Positions 32,158 through 39,625 of a stretch of DNA of 45,660 bases are shown here, piece by piece. The translations under genes and the position numbers were made by a program. How positions within the stretch are numbered: the stretch's first letter is position 1; every line of letters begins with the position of its first letter. Source of the DNA: Deltaproteobacteria bacterium (GTDB taxonomy: Bacteria; Desulfobacterota; Syntrophobacteria; Syntrophobacterales; Syntrophobacteraceae); contig JAJYDE010000033.1 in NCBI GenBank assembly GCA_021777755.1, forward strand, positions 1-45,660, read 5' to 3'. Below the pieces are notes generated by a model. That model ran no database searches and was not told the origin of the DNA. It saw nothing but the letters and a program-made list of their open reading frames with translations.

Positions 32158-34529
32158 TACAAGGTGGCCAACTGGGCACTCAGATAGCTCTGCATCTGGT
32201 CAAGCTGGGCCACACTGGCGTTCATGTTCTGGTATTCCTGCGTAAGCGATTGCATCTGCTGGTTGATGTTGGCCTGCATGCTGGTTATCTGCTGCTGGAG
32301 ACCGGTTACGGAATTGTTGATTCCGCTGTCCTGGTAGGTGATGATACCGCTTACGGAATTCGTGTAGCTGTTGACCAGGTCATTTAAAAGGCTGCCGATC
32401 CCACGATTTACGGTAATTGTCGAGTTGGCGGGAAAGCTGGTCCCGGTATAGCTTACATCGAGTCCGTTGGCTCCGCTGGTCGTGCCGCTGAGGCTCCACA
32501 GATCCCCGCTCACGTTGGCTGTTTGGCCGTCAATGGTTCCCGAGGAACCCGAAGACAGATTGATGTTGTAGGTGCCTGATTGTGTCGAACTGGTGTTGGC
32601 AACGTATTGGAAAAGGCTGTTGCTGGTGGAGCCGGAATCTTGAAAAATATTTGAAACGGCCTGGAAATTGTTTGAGAGCGCACTCTCGAATGTCGAGTTG
32701 GCCATACTGAGGGTACCGTCCGAGCCGAGGGTCAACCCTATGGATGGAAGGCTGTTGTATGTCGCTGAACCTATTTGACCTAAAACGGTATTTTCAAGTT
32801 GCGATTTCAAACCCTCCAGCACCGGATCGCCGAAAAGGGGCCCTCCTGTGGTATTGGTTGCGGAATTATATTGGTTTTGTGTGTTGATGTCCGATATGAC
32901 AGTATTAAAAGCTGAAATCATGCTGTTGACTTTGGTTTCAATCCCGCTTGTGTCATGATTGACATTGACTGTTAGAGTCGTGCCGGGACTTGCTGCCAGC
33001 AGGTTGAGCGTTACACCCGTGATTGCGTTGGCAACCGTGTTGGAGGAACTGTTTATATTCATTCCGTCAACGCTCACAGAGGCGTCGGTGCCTTGCTGGA
33101 GCACATACTGGCGCACTGTGCCCACGGTTCCAAAAGAGCCGAAGCTTAGAGTCGAATTTCCGTTCTGTATTGTGGGCGCAAGATTTACCGAAAGATTGCT
33201 CGTGCCCGTTGCGTTGTCCACCACCTGGATATTTCCGCTGGAGGTAACGGAAGCCGTGACCGTGTTGGGGCCTGAAGAAAAAGTTGTGCCGATTGCGTTC
33301 AGAAGATCCTGAACGGTGTATAGGGTGCCGGGGACTCCACTGGTGTTGCTTATCTGGTATGTGTTGGACACCGGCGTGCCGCTGTGATTGGCCCCGGAAA
33401 TGGTGATCGAGTCTCCGGAGGTGAAGCTGTTGTATCCATAAATGCTGGTAAGCGGAGTCGATGCGGTGATCGGGGTGGTGCCATCGGTGGTGTTCGCCGT
33501 GCTCCCTGTTACGCCGGATTGACTGGTCCGGTTGCCCTGGATGAATCCGAGACTCTGCAGCACGTTGTTGCTGTCGGTAAAGGAGTTGATCCCGCCGGCG
33601 ATTTGGATACTGTAGTTGGTGGTTGAACCGCTGGTGGAGGAAACCACCGAGGTGTTAAGGCCCGCCGTGTTCATTGCCGCCGATATCGTCTGAAGGCTTT
33701 GCGAGGTATCGATCGAGACTGATTTGCCGTTTATCGTTACGAGCCCGGTCTGCGAGGAAATCCCCAGAAGAGTGTTGACGGCGGAGGTGTTGCTGGACAA
33801 AGCGTCGCTTTGGGCGCCGCCGCTTACCAGATTTTTGACCGTGGCTGAGCCGCTGCCGTTAAAACCCAGGGCTTCGAGCGCATTGTTGCCGTCGCCATTT
33901 AGAAGGCTTATGCCCGAGGCGCCCGTGGTGTTGCTCGAAAGCACCAGGCGATAGGTTTGCGCGCTGTCCTGCACGATGGAAGCGGTCACCCCGGTGGGAT
34001 TGGTCCCCGAGTTGAGGGCGTTGATTTTATCCTGCAGGTTTTGCAGGGTGTCGGTTGAAGAAATCGAAACCCCCTGGTCGTTTACCAGGATCTGGCCCGA
34101 AACATTAAGCGCGTTGGTCTCGGAGGAAAAGTCGCTCGAACCGAGTTGCTCGCCCTGTGCAACGGAGTTTATCACCACGTTGTAAGTCCCGGGGTTTGCC
34201 GAAGAAGAGGCGGTGGCCGAAAGCAGCGACGAGGCGCTGGTGCTTGAATTCGACGACACGTTTGCCGTGTAGAGGGCAAGGGATGTCGGACTCGACAGGG
34301 CGTTGGCGGCTGTCTGGAGGGAGTTGAGGTCGCTTGAAATCGTCCCCCAGGTCGAGAGCTGAGTGTTATAGGCGCTGACCTCATTGTTGTAAGGCGTCAG
34401 TTCCTGTTGCGAAGCCTGGGTCAGTTGACTCACTATGCTCTGCCAGTCTATGCCGGTCCCGACCCCGGTAAAGCTGATGGTGGGAGACGTACTGACGCCC
34501 GAAGAACTGGTTGAAGACACTGTCGACAC
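32157..34529 (-). CDS. fliD: Flagellar filament cap protein FliD (hook-associated protein 2), large form
   Basis: A 790-residue FliD. The N-terminal part has SFTGVGTGIDWQSIVSQL and a coiled-coil helix (PYNNEVSAYNTQLSTW). A long Ser/Thr/Asn-rich middle follows with several FliD/flagellin-IN-like repeats (GLNTSVVSSTSGS, ITGVTLNLLAASPGTTLTVN). The C-terminal D0/D1 helices end the protein (SLPSIGLTLGSDGTLSM, ITSMQANINQQMQSLTQEYQ). Most FliD proteins have 450-500 residues, so the exposed variable region is greatly enlarged. The start is GTG 34529, with AAAGGAG six bases upstream; longer open frame to 34598 lacks such a site. FliD caps the filament and guides flagellin folding. No flagellin, fliS or flaG is beside it; a possible sigma28 promoter is. 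Confidence 0.93.
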   Translation of the reverse strand: MSTVSSTSSSGVSTSPTISFTGVGTGIDWQSIVSQLTQASQQELTPYNNEVSAYNTQLSTWGTISSDLNSLQTAANALSSPTSLALYTANVSSNSSTSASSLLSATASSSANPGTYNVVINSVAQGEQLGSSDFSSETNALNVSGQILVNDQGVSISSTDTLQNLQDKINALNSGTNPTGVTASIVQDSAQTYRLVLSSNTTGASGISLLNGDGNNALEALGFNGSGSATVKNLVSGGAQSDALSSNTSAVNTLLGISSQTGLVTINGKSVSIDTSQSLQTISAAMNTAGLNTSVVSSTSGSTTNYSIQIAGGINSFTDSNNVLQSLGFIQGNRTSQSGVTGSTANTTDGTTPITASTPLTSIYGYNSFTSGDSITISGANHSGTPVSNTYQISNTSGVPGTLYTVQDLLNAIGTTFSSGPNTVTASVTSSGNIQVVDNATGTSNLSVNLAPTIQNGNSTLSFGSFGTVGTVRQYVLQQGTDASVSVDGMNINSSSNTVANAITGVTLNLLAASPGTTLTVNVNHDTSGIETKVNSMISAFNTVISDINTQNQYNSATNTTGGPLFGDPVLEGLKSQLENTVLGQIGSATYNSLPSIGLTLGSDGTLSMANSTFESALSNNFQAVSNIFQDSGSTSNSLFQYVANTSSTQSGTYNINLSSGSSGTIDGQTANVSGDLWSLSGTTSGANGLDVSYTGTSFPANSTITVNRGIGSLLNDLVNSYTNSVSGIITYQDSGINNSVTGLQQQITSMQANINQQMQSLTQEYQNMNASVAQLDQMQSYLSAQLATL

Positions 34530-34657
34530 TGTGGACTCCTTTCGGACCTGTGCTTGCAAAACGGGCAAGGCCGCCACACCAAATCGCACCGCCCGCAAAG
34601 ACGGCTCGCGGACCCGCCCGATCCGCAGACCCTTTTAAATGAAACCGCACGTCTGTT

Positions 34658-34685
34658 TAATCGGAAAATTTCATCCGGGACTTGA
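34658..34685 (-). promoter_or_regulatory. Possible sigma28 (FliA) promoter of fliD
   Basis: On the minus strand TCAAGTCC is followed after 12 bases by TCCGATTA, compared with the consensus TAAAGTTT-N11-GCCGATAA (five and six matches of eight). It lies about 130 bases before the fliD start, in the gap behind the J-domain gene. A similar element with the same 12-base spacing precedes cheV. Confidence 0.3.
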
Positions 34686-34739
34686 GAAAAAAATTGCCCG
34701 GTCGCGGATTTTGTTTGCAGATTTGACACAGGCCGAGGT

Positions 34740-35153
34740 TTAGGAGGTCTTTGTAAGTTTTTTATAGGCGAGAATGATCTGCTTGCTCTTTTCCTCGGCA
34801 AGTTTCCTGAATTCCGGACTAAAGCCGCCAAACTTATCGGGATGGTATTGCTTTATGGCCGAAAGATACGCATTGTGAATCTGATCCGTGCTTGCGCCGG
34901 AGGAAAGGTTCAGGATCTCCAGGTTGTAATCGGTCTGCCGGCTTGATTCGACGCTTTGGGAGGCTACATCGGACTTTGAAGACGCTCCACTCTCCAGCCC
35001 GGACAATAACTCTTTGGATTTCTGGAGTCCTTCGCTGGAAATCAGCACAACATCGCGGCCCGTTTGCCCGACCGATCCGCGCGGTTTGTATTCGGATCGC
35101 GCACCGAGCGTGTAGGCTTTCAGAACGTTGGTTATGCGATCGGGCCCTGTCAT
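34740..35153 (-). CDS. J-domain protein with FlgM-like N-terminus
   Basis: A 137-residue protein. Residues 75-137 form a DnaJ domain (YNLEILNLSSGASTDQIHNA, YLSAIKQYHPDKFGG) with the Hsp70-stimulating HPD at 104-106. The N-terminal half (MTGPDRITNVLKAYTL, then GRDVVLISSEGLQKSKELL) resembles the front of FlgM-type anti-sigma28 proteins in order and spacing, but lacks the C-terminal sigma-binding helices. The J-domain lies where those would be. The gene is upstream of fliD on the same strand. It may recruit DnaK to a flagellar protein. The FlgM resemblance is weak and unproven. ATG 35153 is chosen; a TTG at 35213 would add 20 residues. Confidence 0.72.
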   Translation of the reverse strand: MTGPDRITNVLKAYTLGARSEYKPRGSVGQTGRDVVLISSEGLQKSKELLSGLESGASSKSDVASQSVESSRQTDYNLEILNLSSGASTDQIHNAYLSAIKQYHPDKFGGFSPEFRKLAEEKSKQIILAYKKLTKTS

Positions 35154-35362
35154 TGACGAATCCCGGGTTGGCGGTCTTCCACGAAAAAGGGATCGAATCT
35201 TTTCGTCAGCCAAGTTCCAGGCAACCCGGCCGTCTCTTGCGAGACCCGTTGGCTTTCCGTCCCCGGCTCACGCCGAGTTTGGCTTTGACAGGAATCACGG
35301 TAATTTTAAAAGAACAAAACTTTTCTGTCAATCGCACTGTAAGGAAATCGCACTCCAGGCAC

Positions 35363-35380
35363 CGGGGTGGGATCACCCCG
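35363..35380. other. Seven-pair GC hairpin in the divergent spacer
   Basis: CGGGGTG-GGAT-CACCCCG is a perfect stem in the 341-bp spacer between the J-domain gene and the Spy-like gene. No T-tract follows and no gene ends nearby, so a terminator role is unlikely. It stands 17 bases before the TTAAC repeats. Confidence 0.4.
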
Positions 35381-35396
35381 AACAACTTTACAAAAC

Positions 35397-35422
35397 TTAA
35401 CCGGCGGTTAACTAATATTAAC
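35397..35422 (+). promoter_or_regulatory. Three phased TTAAC repeats before the Spy-like gene
   Basis: TTAAC occurs at 35397-35401, 35408-35412 and 35418-35422, at steps of 11 and 10 bases, about one helical turn. Direct repeats with this spacing are the usual binding sites of OmpR/PhoB-family regulators (CpxR: GTAAA-N5-GTAAA). The matching regulator and kinase genes lie 1-3 kb away. The first two copies also form a near palindrome, TTAACCGGCGGTTAA. Confidence 0.5.
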
Positions 35423-35494
35423 TCGATCTTCATCCGGGCTTCTTATATTTAGTGTCGTATCTAAACAACCTCAAACCACAAGGAGAAAACAAGG

Positions 35495-36037
35495 ATGAAA
35501 AAGACATTGACTGGATTTACCATAGTTTTGGTGGCGGCGCTGTGGATGGCCGGATCATGGGTGTTCTTCAATTCCATGGCGCTCGGGGCGGATCAGGCTC
35601 CCCCTTCGGCCCCGCCGGCCGGTCAAAACCAAGCCCCGCCGCCCGCCCCCCCAGCCATGAACAATCACTGCATGGGACCTCACGGCCATGCGGGTTTTTG
35701 GAAGCAACTCAACCTGAGCGCAACTCAAAAAAAGGAAATCAAGAACATAAGAGCCCAGGAGCGTCCGAAAATGGAGCCGCTGATCAAACAAATGAAGGCC
35801 GGGCGCGACGAACTGGTGGCTCTGCGCAAGTCGGGCCGGTTTGACGAGGCCAAAGTGCGCGCCATTGCCGAAAAACAGGCCAAAACGCTGCAAAATATTA
35901 TCGTCGAAAGAGAGAGCGTGCTCTACAAGATACGAGCGGTGCTGACCCCGGAGCAGCGGGCGAAACTGGACCGCATGGGCGAGTCATGGAGGGGAAGACA
36001 CGGGCACTGGAAAAAAAGCCAGCCGCCAAAAGAGTAA
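35495..36037 (+). CDS. Spy/CpxP-like periplasmic LTXXQ protein
   Basis: A 180-residue exported protein. A signal peptide (about 1-32) precedes a Pro-rich linker (APPSAPPAGQNQAPPPAPP) and a helical domain with two LTXXQ-type motifs, LSATQKKEIKN and LTPEQRAKLDRM, the mark of Spy, CpxP and ZraP. A HCMGPHGH stretch before the domain and WRGRHGHW at the end could bind metal, as in ZraP. These proteins chaperone misfolded periplasmic proteins or inhibit the CpxA sensor. AAGGAG stands upstream. The neighbouring two-component genes and TTAAC repeats fit a CpxP-CpxA-CpxR-like feedback circuit. Confidence 0.85.
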   Translation: MKKTLTGFTIVLVAALWMAGSWVFFNSMALGADQAPPSAPPAGQNQAPPPAPPAMNNHCMGPHGHAGFWKQLNLSATQKKEIKNIRAQERPKMEPLIKQMKAGRDELVALRKSGRFDEAKVRAIAEKQAKTLQNIIVERESVLYKIRAVLTPEQRAKLDRMGESWRGRHGHWKKSQPPKE

Positions 36038-36177
36038 CCGCAGGAGCTGCGAGAATTACAAGTCATTTTCGGCATGAACCGTTTCGTGAATTCCAGACCG
36101 GGATCTTCGGCAAAATCGGTAAGCTGCGGGTCCCGGTTCGCGGAAGGATCGATAGCGGTTGCCCAGGATCGACGGTG

Positions 36178-37635
36178 TCAGAAAGTCGCCCCCGAACCGG
36201 GAAGCTCGATGGTAACGATAAGGCCGCCCCCGGGAGCGTTTTTCGCCCACACCCCGCCTCCATACAGCGTTACCGCCCGCTCCGTGATGGCCAGCCCCAG
36301 TCCCGTGCCGCCCTGTCTTCTGTCCCTTGCGTCCCCGACTCGGTAAAAGGGAGAAAAGAGTTGGGCAAGCGAGCCTTCGGGCACGCCCGGTCCCCGGTCG
36401 CACACCTCGATTGCCAGGCAGGAGGAGCCGTCGCTTTTAGGCAGGCAGTGCAGGGTGACGGCGACCTCGCTGCCTTCGGCCGTATGGCGGACCGCATTGC
36501 GCAGCACGTTTTCCACCGCGCTTCTCAATAGTTCCCTGTTGCCCGTGACAAAACCGCCGCGGGTCGAAAGGATTCGAACCCGGCAGTTGCGGCCCCGGGC
36601 TTCGAAGTCCGCGTCGGCCACCAATTCCTCCAGCAGTTCTGACAGGCTGAAGGGTTCTTTGTCCATTTCGTCCATGCCGCTTTCCAGACGTGCCAGCATA
36701 AGCAATTTACCGATAAGCGCATTGAGCCTTTCAGCCTCAAGCCCTATGCGGTCGAGCGCGTTCGCGGTCTGCGGCCCGCTACCCCCGCGCGCTATTTCGA
36801 GCGCCACACTCAGTCTTGCCAGAGGCGAGCGGAATTCGTGCGATATATCCCGCAACAACCGCTTCTTTGAGCCAATAAGGGCTTCGAGCCGCTCCGCCAT
36901 AACATCGAAATCTCTTCCGAGTTCGGCAATCTCATCGCGCCGCCTGCCCAAAACCGAGCCGACCCGAGCTTTCAGGTTCCCGTCGGCAAGGCCTCTGGCG
37001 GCCGCTCCAAGTCTGCTGATGGGCATCGAAATGTAGCGCGCAAGCCAATAACAAACCCCTCCAGCAGTCAGGAAGATGATGAAAAGGTTTAGTGGCCAGA
37101 AGCCGTGATCGAATGGCTGGAAATGGTGGGCCGGGATCCTGGTGATCAGTGAGTAATCTTTGCCGCTTGGCCCCGTTATCCTCTGGGCCAGGAAAATGGC
37201 CCTGCCTGTCCTTCTGAAATCAAGCCCCTCTTTGCCGTGATGCAGGCAAAGCCGCCTTGCGGCCGGCGGCAAGGCCGCCTCGGTGAGTCTGCGGTTGTGC
37301 TCATCAAAGACGAAGAACTCCATGCCTACCGCTTTTTCCAGCTCGCGCAGGTAGCGCAAAAACGGCCCCTTTCCTTCATGCTCGTAGATCTGTACAGCGC
37401 TTTCGCCCGCAAGCCTGAGGGAATTTCCCGCCACGCTGCTCCATCTGTGGCCGTAGGGACCCGGCTTCATGTCCAGGTGGCCTTCCCGGGGCGGATGAAT
37501 GATAAGTCTTGCAAGCCAGGGGACGGCAAAGAAAGGATGGCTCTCGGTTGCAACCGCTGAAAGAAAGGAGGCGAAGCTTATTAGCGCCATCGCAACCCAG
37601 AACCACAGGAAGATCTTTATAAAAAGGCTTCTCAC
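36178..37635 (-). CDS. Sensor histidine kinase, CpxA-like
   Basis: A 485-residue membrane kinase. Two transmembrane helices (about 5-27 and 181-200) flank a periplasmic sensor region rich in His. A HAMP domain (200-252) precedes the HisKA box DISHEFRSPLARLSV with phospho-acceptor His266. The HATPase domain has N-box ENVLRNAVRH, G1 DRGPGVP and G2 GGTGLGLAI. The H-box resembles CpxA. It starts with GTG, 28 bases behind the response-regulator stop, so the pair is one operon. Its product should phosphorylate the adjacent OmpR-type regulator in response to envelope stress; the signal is inferred from the Spy-like neighbour. Confidence 0.92.
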   Translation of the reverse strand: MRSLFIKIFLWFWVAMALISFASFLSAVATESHPFFAVPWLARLIIHPPREGHLDMKPGPYGHRWSSVAGNSLRLAGESAVQIYEHEGKGPFLRYLRELEKAVGMEFFVFDEHNRRLTEAALPPAARRLCLHHGKEGLDFRRTGRAIFLAQRITGPSGKDYSLITRIPAHHFQPFDHGFWPLNLFIIFLTAGGVCYWLARYISMPISRLGAAARGLADGNLKARVGSVLGRRRDEIAELGRDFDVMAERLEALIGSKKRLLRDISHEFRSPLARLSVALEIARGGSGPQTANALDRIGLEAERLNALIGKLLMLARLESGMDEMDKEPFSLSELLEELVADADFEARGRNCRVRILSTRGGFVTGNRELLRSAVENVLRNAVRHTAEGSEVAVTLHCLPKSDGSSCLAIEVCDRGPGVPEGSLAQLFSPFYRVGDARDRRQGGTGLGLAITERAVTLYGGGVWAKNAPGGGLIVTIELPGSGATF

Positions 37636-37663
37636 GGGGTGATCTCGCTCCCGGTCCGTGAAC

Positions 37664-38398
37664 TCATTTCACGCCCTGGTCATTGTCTGATAGAGATGGA
37701 TTGACATAGATATAGCCGGCCCCCCTTACCGTCTTGATCCTTTCGAATTGGCCCGAGGTGTGTCCGAGTTTCTTTCTGAGGCTGCTCACATGCACGTCCA
37801 CGCTACGATCGAAGGCGGTCAGGGGGCGGCCGAGAACCCCCTCGGCGAGCTGCTCGCGCGTTACGACGTGGCCGGCCGCGCGAAGCAACATCTCCAGGCA
37901 TCCGAACTCAACCGAGGTCAGCCCGACTTGTTGCCCATTGCGACGCACTATCCGGCTTCCCGTGTCCATCTGGATATCCCCCAGGCAAATGGATTCGGGC
38001 GTTGCCGGGTAAGCGCCCCTGTCATGGTGGTTCCTGGTCCGACGCAGAATGGCACGGGCGCGCGCAATCAGTTCCCGCGGGTTGAAAGGTTTTGGCAGGT
38101 AGTCGTCGGCGCCCATCTCGAGGCCGACGATGCGGTCGACTTCTTCATCCCGGGCGGTCAACATGAGTACTGGCGTATCCAGAAGGGAGCGCAGCCGCCG
38201 GAGCACTTCGAAACCATTCATCCCCGGCAGCATGATATCGAGCACTATCAGGTCGTATGCGCCGGCCTCTGATAAAGCCTTTTGCAGTCCCTGTTCACCG
38301 TCGTGGACCGCGGTGATCCGGAACCCCTGCGGTTCGAGATAGTCCGCGAGCAGTTCGCACAGCTCGTTATCGTCGTCTATGATCAAAATGCGGTTCAT
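37664..38398 (-). CDS. OmpR/CpxR-type response regulator
   Basis: A 244-residue regulator. The receiver domain has acidic DDD at 8-10, phospho-acceptor Asp54 in IVLDIMLPGMNGFE, and Lys103 in YLPKPF. A winged-helix trans_reg_C domain follows (LTSVEFGCLEMLLRAAG, DRSVDVHVSSLRKKLG, IKTVRGAGYIYV). It is the first gene of a two-gene operon with the kinase; GGGGAGGA stands upstream of the ATG. The phased TTAAC repeats before the Spy-like gene are a likely target. It is divergent from cheV. Confidence 0.94.
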   Translation of the reverse strand: MNRILIIDDDNELCELLADYLEPQGFRITAVHDGEQGLQKALSEAGAYDLIVLDIMLPGMNGFEVLRRLRSLLDTPVLMLTARDEEVDRIVGLEMGADDYLPKPFNPRELIARARAILRRTRNHHDRGAYPATPESICLGDIQMDTGSRIVRRNGQQVGLTSVEFGCLEMLLRAAGHVVTREQLAEGVLGRPLTAFDRSVDVHVSSLRKKLGHTSGQFERIKTVRGAGYIYVNPSLSDNDQGVK

Positions 38399-38450
38399 CG
38401 GTCCTCCCCGGCGGAAAGAACTTTATTTTATCAAATGTGCTCTGTAGCCC

Positions 38451-38478
38451 TGAAGAAATCGTAAAGACCGGCCGATAT
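38451..38478 (+). promoter_or_regulatory. Possible sigma28 promoter of cheV
   Basis: TGAAGAAA and GCCGATAT are separated by 12 bases; the second matches the GCCGATAA consensus in seven of eight positions, the first TAAAGTTT in four. It lies 46 bases before the cheV start. The -35 half is weak, but the flagellar-class control would suit a chemotaxis gene. Confidence 0.4.
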
Positions 38479-38524
38479 ATTTGCAGGCCGTTTATTATAA
38501 TCGCTAACCGTCACTGGGGTAGTC

Positions 38525-39571
38525 ATGGCTTACGAATCGGGTGTTTTGCTCAAAAGCGGCTCAAACGAAATGGAGATAGTGGAATTCTATCTCGATGAAG
38601 CCCGGGCCGGCGACTCGGGGGATGAAGTCTTCAGGGTCTCTTACGGCATCAATGTGGCCAAAGTTCTGGAAATCATCTCCAAGCCCCCGATCAACAAAAT
38701 CCCGATGTCTCACCCGTCTGTGATCGGCACCTTCAGTTTACGGAAAAAAGTCATCCCGCTCGTCGATTTGGTCGTACAACTCGGTAAACGAAAACCCGGG
38801 GGTGATGGCAATCCTCTGGCCATCATTACCGAGTTCAACAAGATCACCATGGCCTTCGAGGTCTCAGGGGTCAATCGCATCCACCGCCTTGCCTGGTCTG
38901 AAATAGAGCCGGCCGAAGCCGTGCTCGGGCACTTTGCCGCCTCCGTCACCGGGATTGTCAAATTCGAGGATCGAAACGTTTTGATCCTTGACCTGGAAAA
39001 AATCCTGGCCGAACTCAATGCCAGTTATTGCCTGGAGAGCCTGGGAGATGCGCTGCAAAACGCAACACTCCCGGTTGGCCGGGAAGGTCTTGCCGAGTTG
39101 GAGCCCCCCGGGGGCGCCCAGCCTCTAAAAGTCCTCCTGGCCGACGACTCGTCCTCCATAAGGGCCCTTCTTTGCCGCAGGCTCGAGCGGGAGGGCTTTA
39201 AAGTGACGAGCGTCTACGACGGAGAAAAGGCGCTCGCAATTCTCATGGAGCTCAAAAAACGAAGCCGGGAAGAAAACCGCCCGATTTTCGACTACATCGA
39301 GATCCTCATCTCCGACATCGAAATGCCGGTGATGGACGGCTACAGTCTTTGCAGCGCGGTCAAAAAAGACCCGGTCCTCGGGTTTTTGCCCGTCATCCTG
39401 TTTTCTTCACTCATAAATGACCGGCAGCTTCACAAGGGCAAATCGGTTGGAGCCGACGAACAGATTGCCAAACCCGAGGCCGCCAATCTTGCGGAAAGTG
39501 CTCGGCGCCTGATCGCGCAAAGCAAGGCCAGGATGGAGGAGGCAGTGAGCGGTTCCCCTCCGTCGCCATGA
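38525..39571 (+). CDS. cheV: Chemotaxis coupling protein CheV
   Basis: A 348-residue protein: a CheW-like coupling domain (about 15-175; EIVEFYLD, GINVAKVLEIISKPP, LRKKVIPLVDLVVQLG, GIVKFEDRNVLILDLEKIL) followed by a receiver domain (about 203-335; VLLADDSSSIRALLCRR, phospho-acceptor Asp in LISDIEMPVMDGYS). CheV couples chemoreceptors to CheA and is tuned by phosphorylation, supporting adaptation. No other chemotaxis gene is adjacent. The gene faces the MscS-type channel gene with 54 bases between the stops. Confidence 0.93.
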   Translation: MAYESGVLLKSGSNEMEIVEFYLDEARAGDSGDEVFRVSYGINVAKVLEIISKPPINKIPMSHPSVIGTFSLRKKVIPLVDLVVQLGKRKPGGDGNPLAIITEFNKITMAFEVSGVNRIHRLAWSEIEPAEAVLGHFAASVTGIVKFEDRNVLILDLEKILAELNASYCLESLGDALQNATLPVGREGLAELEPPGGAQPLKVLLADDSSSIRALLCRRLEREGFKVTSVYDGEKALAILMELKKRSREENRPIFDYIEILISDIEMPVMDGYSLCSAVKKDPVLGFLPVILFSSLINDRQLHKGKSVGADEQIAKPEAANLAESARRLIAQSKARMEEAVSGSPPSP

Positions 39572-39576
39572 AGCGC

Positions 39577-39625
39577 CGGGGTGCAAATACCGAAATGCGA
39601 CCTCTTCGGTCGAGGCAAAACCCCG
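39577..39625. terminator. Possible bidirectional terminator between cheV and mscS-type gene
   Basis: CGGGGT (39577-39582) pairs with ACCCCG (39620-39625), and a central hairpin CGACC-TCTTC-GGTCG lies between them. The long interrupted stem and missing T-tract make this a weak call. Confidence 0.35.
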
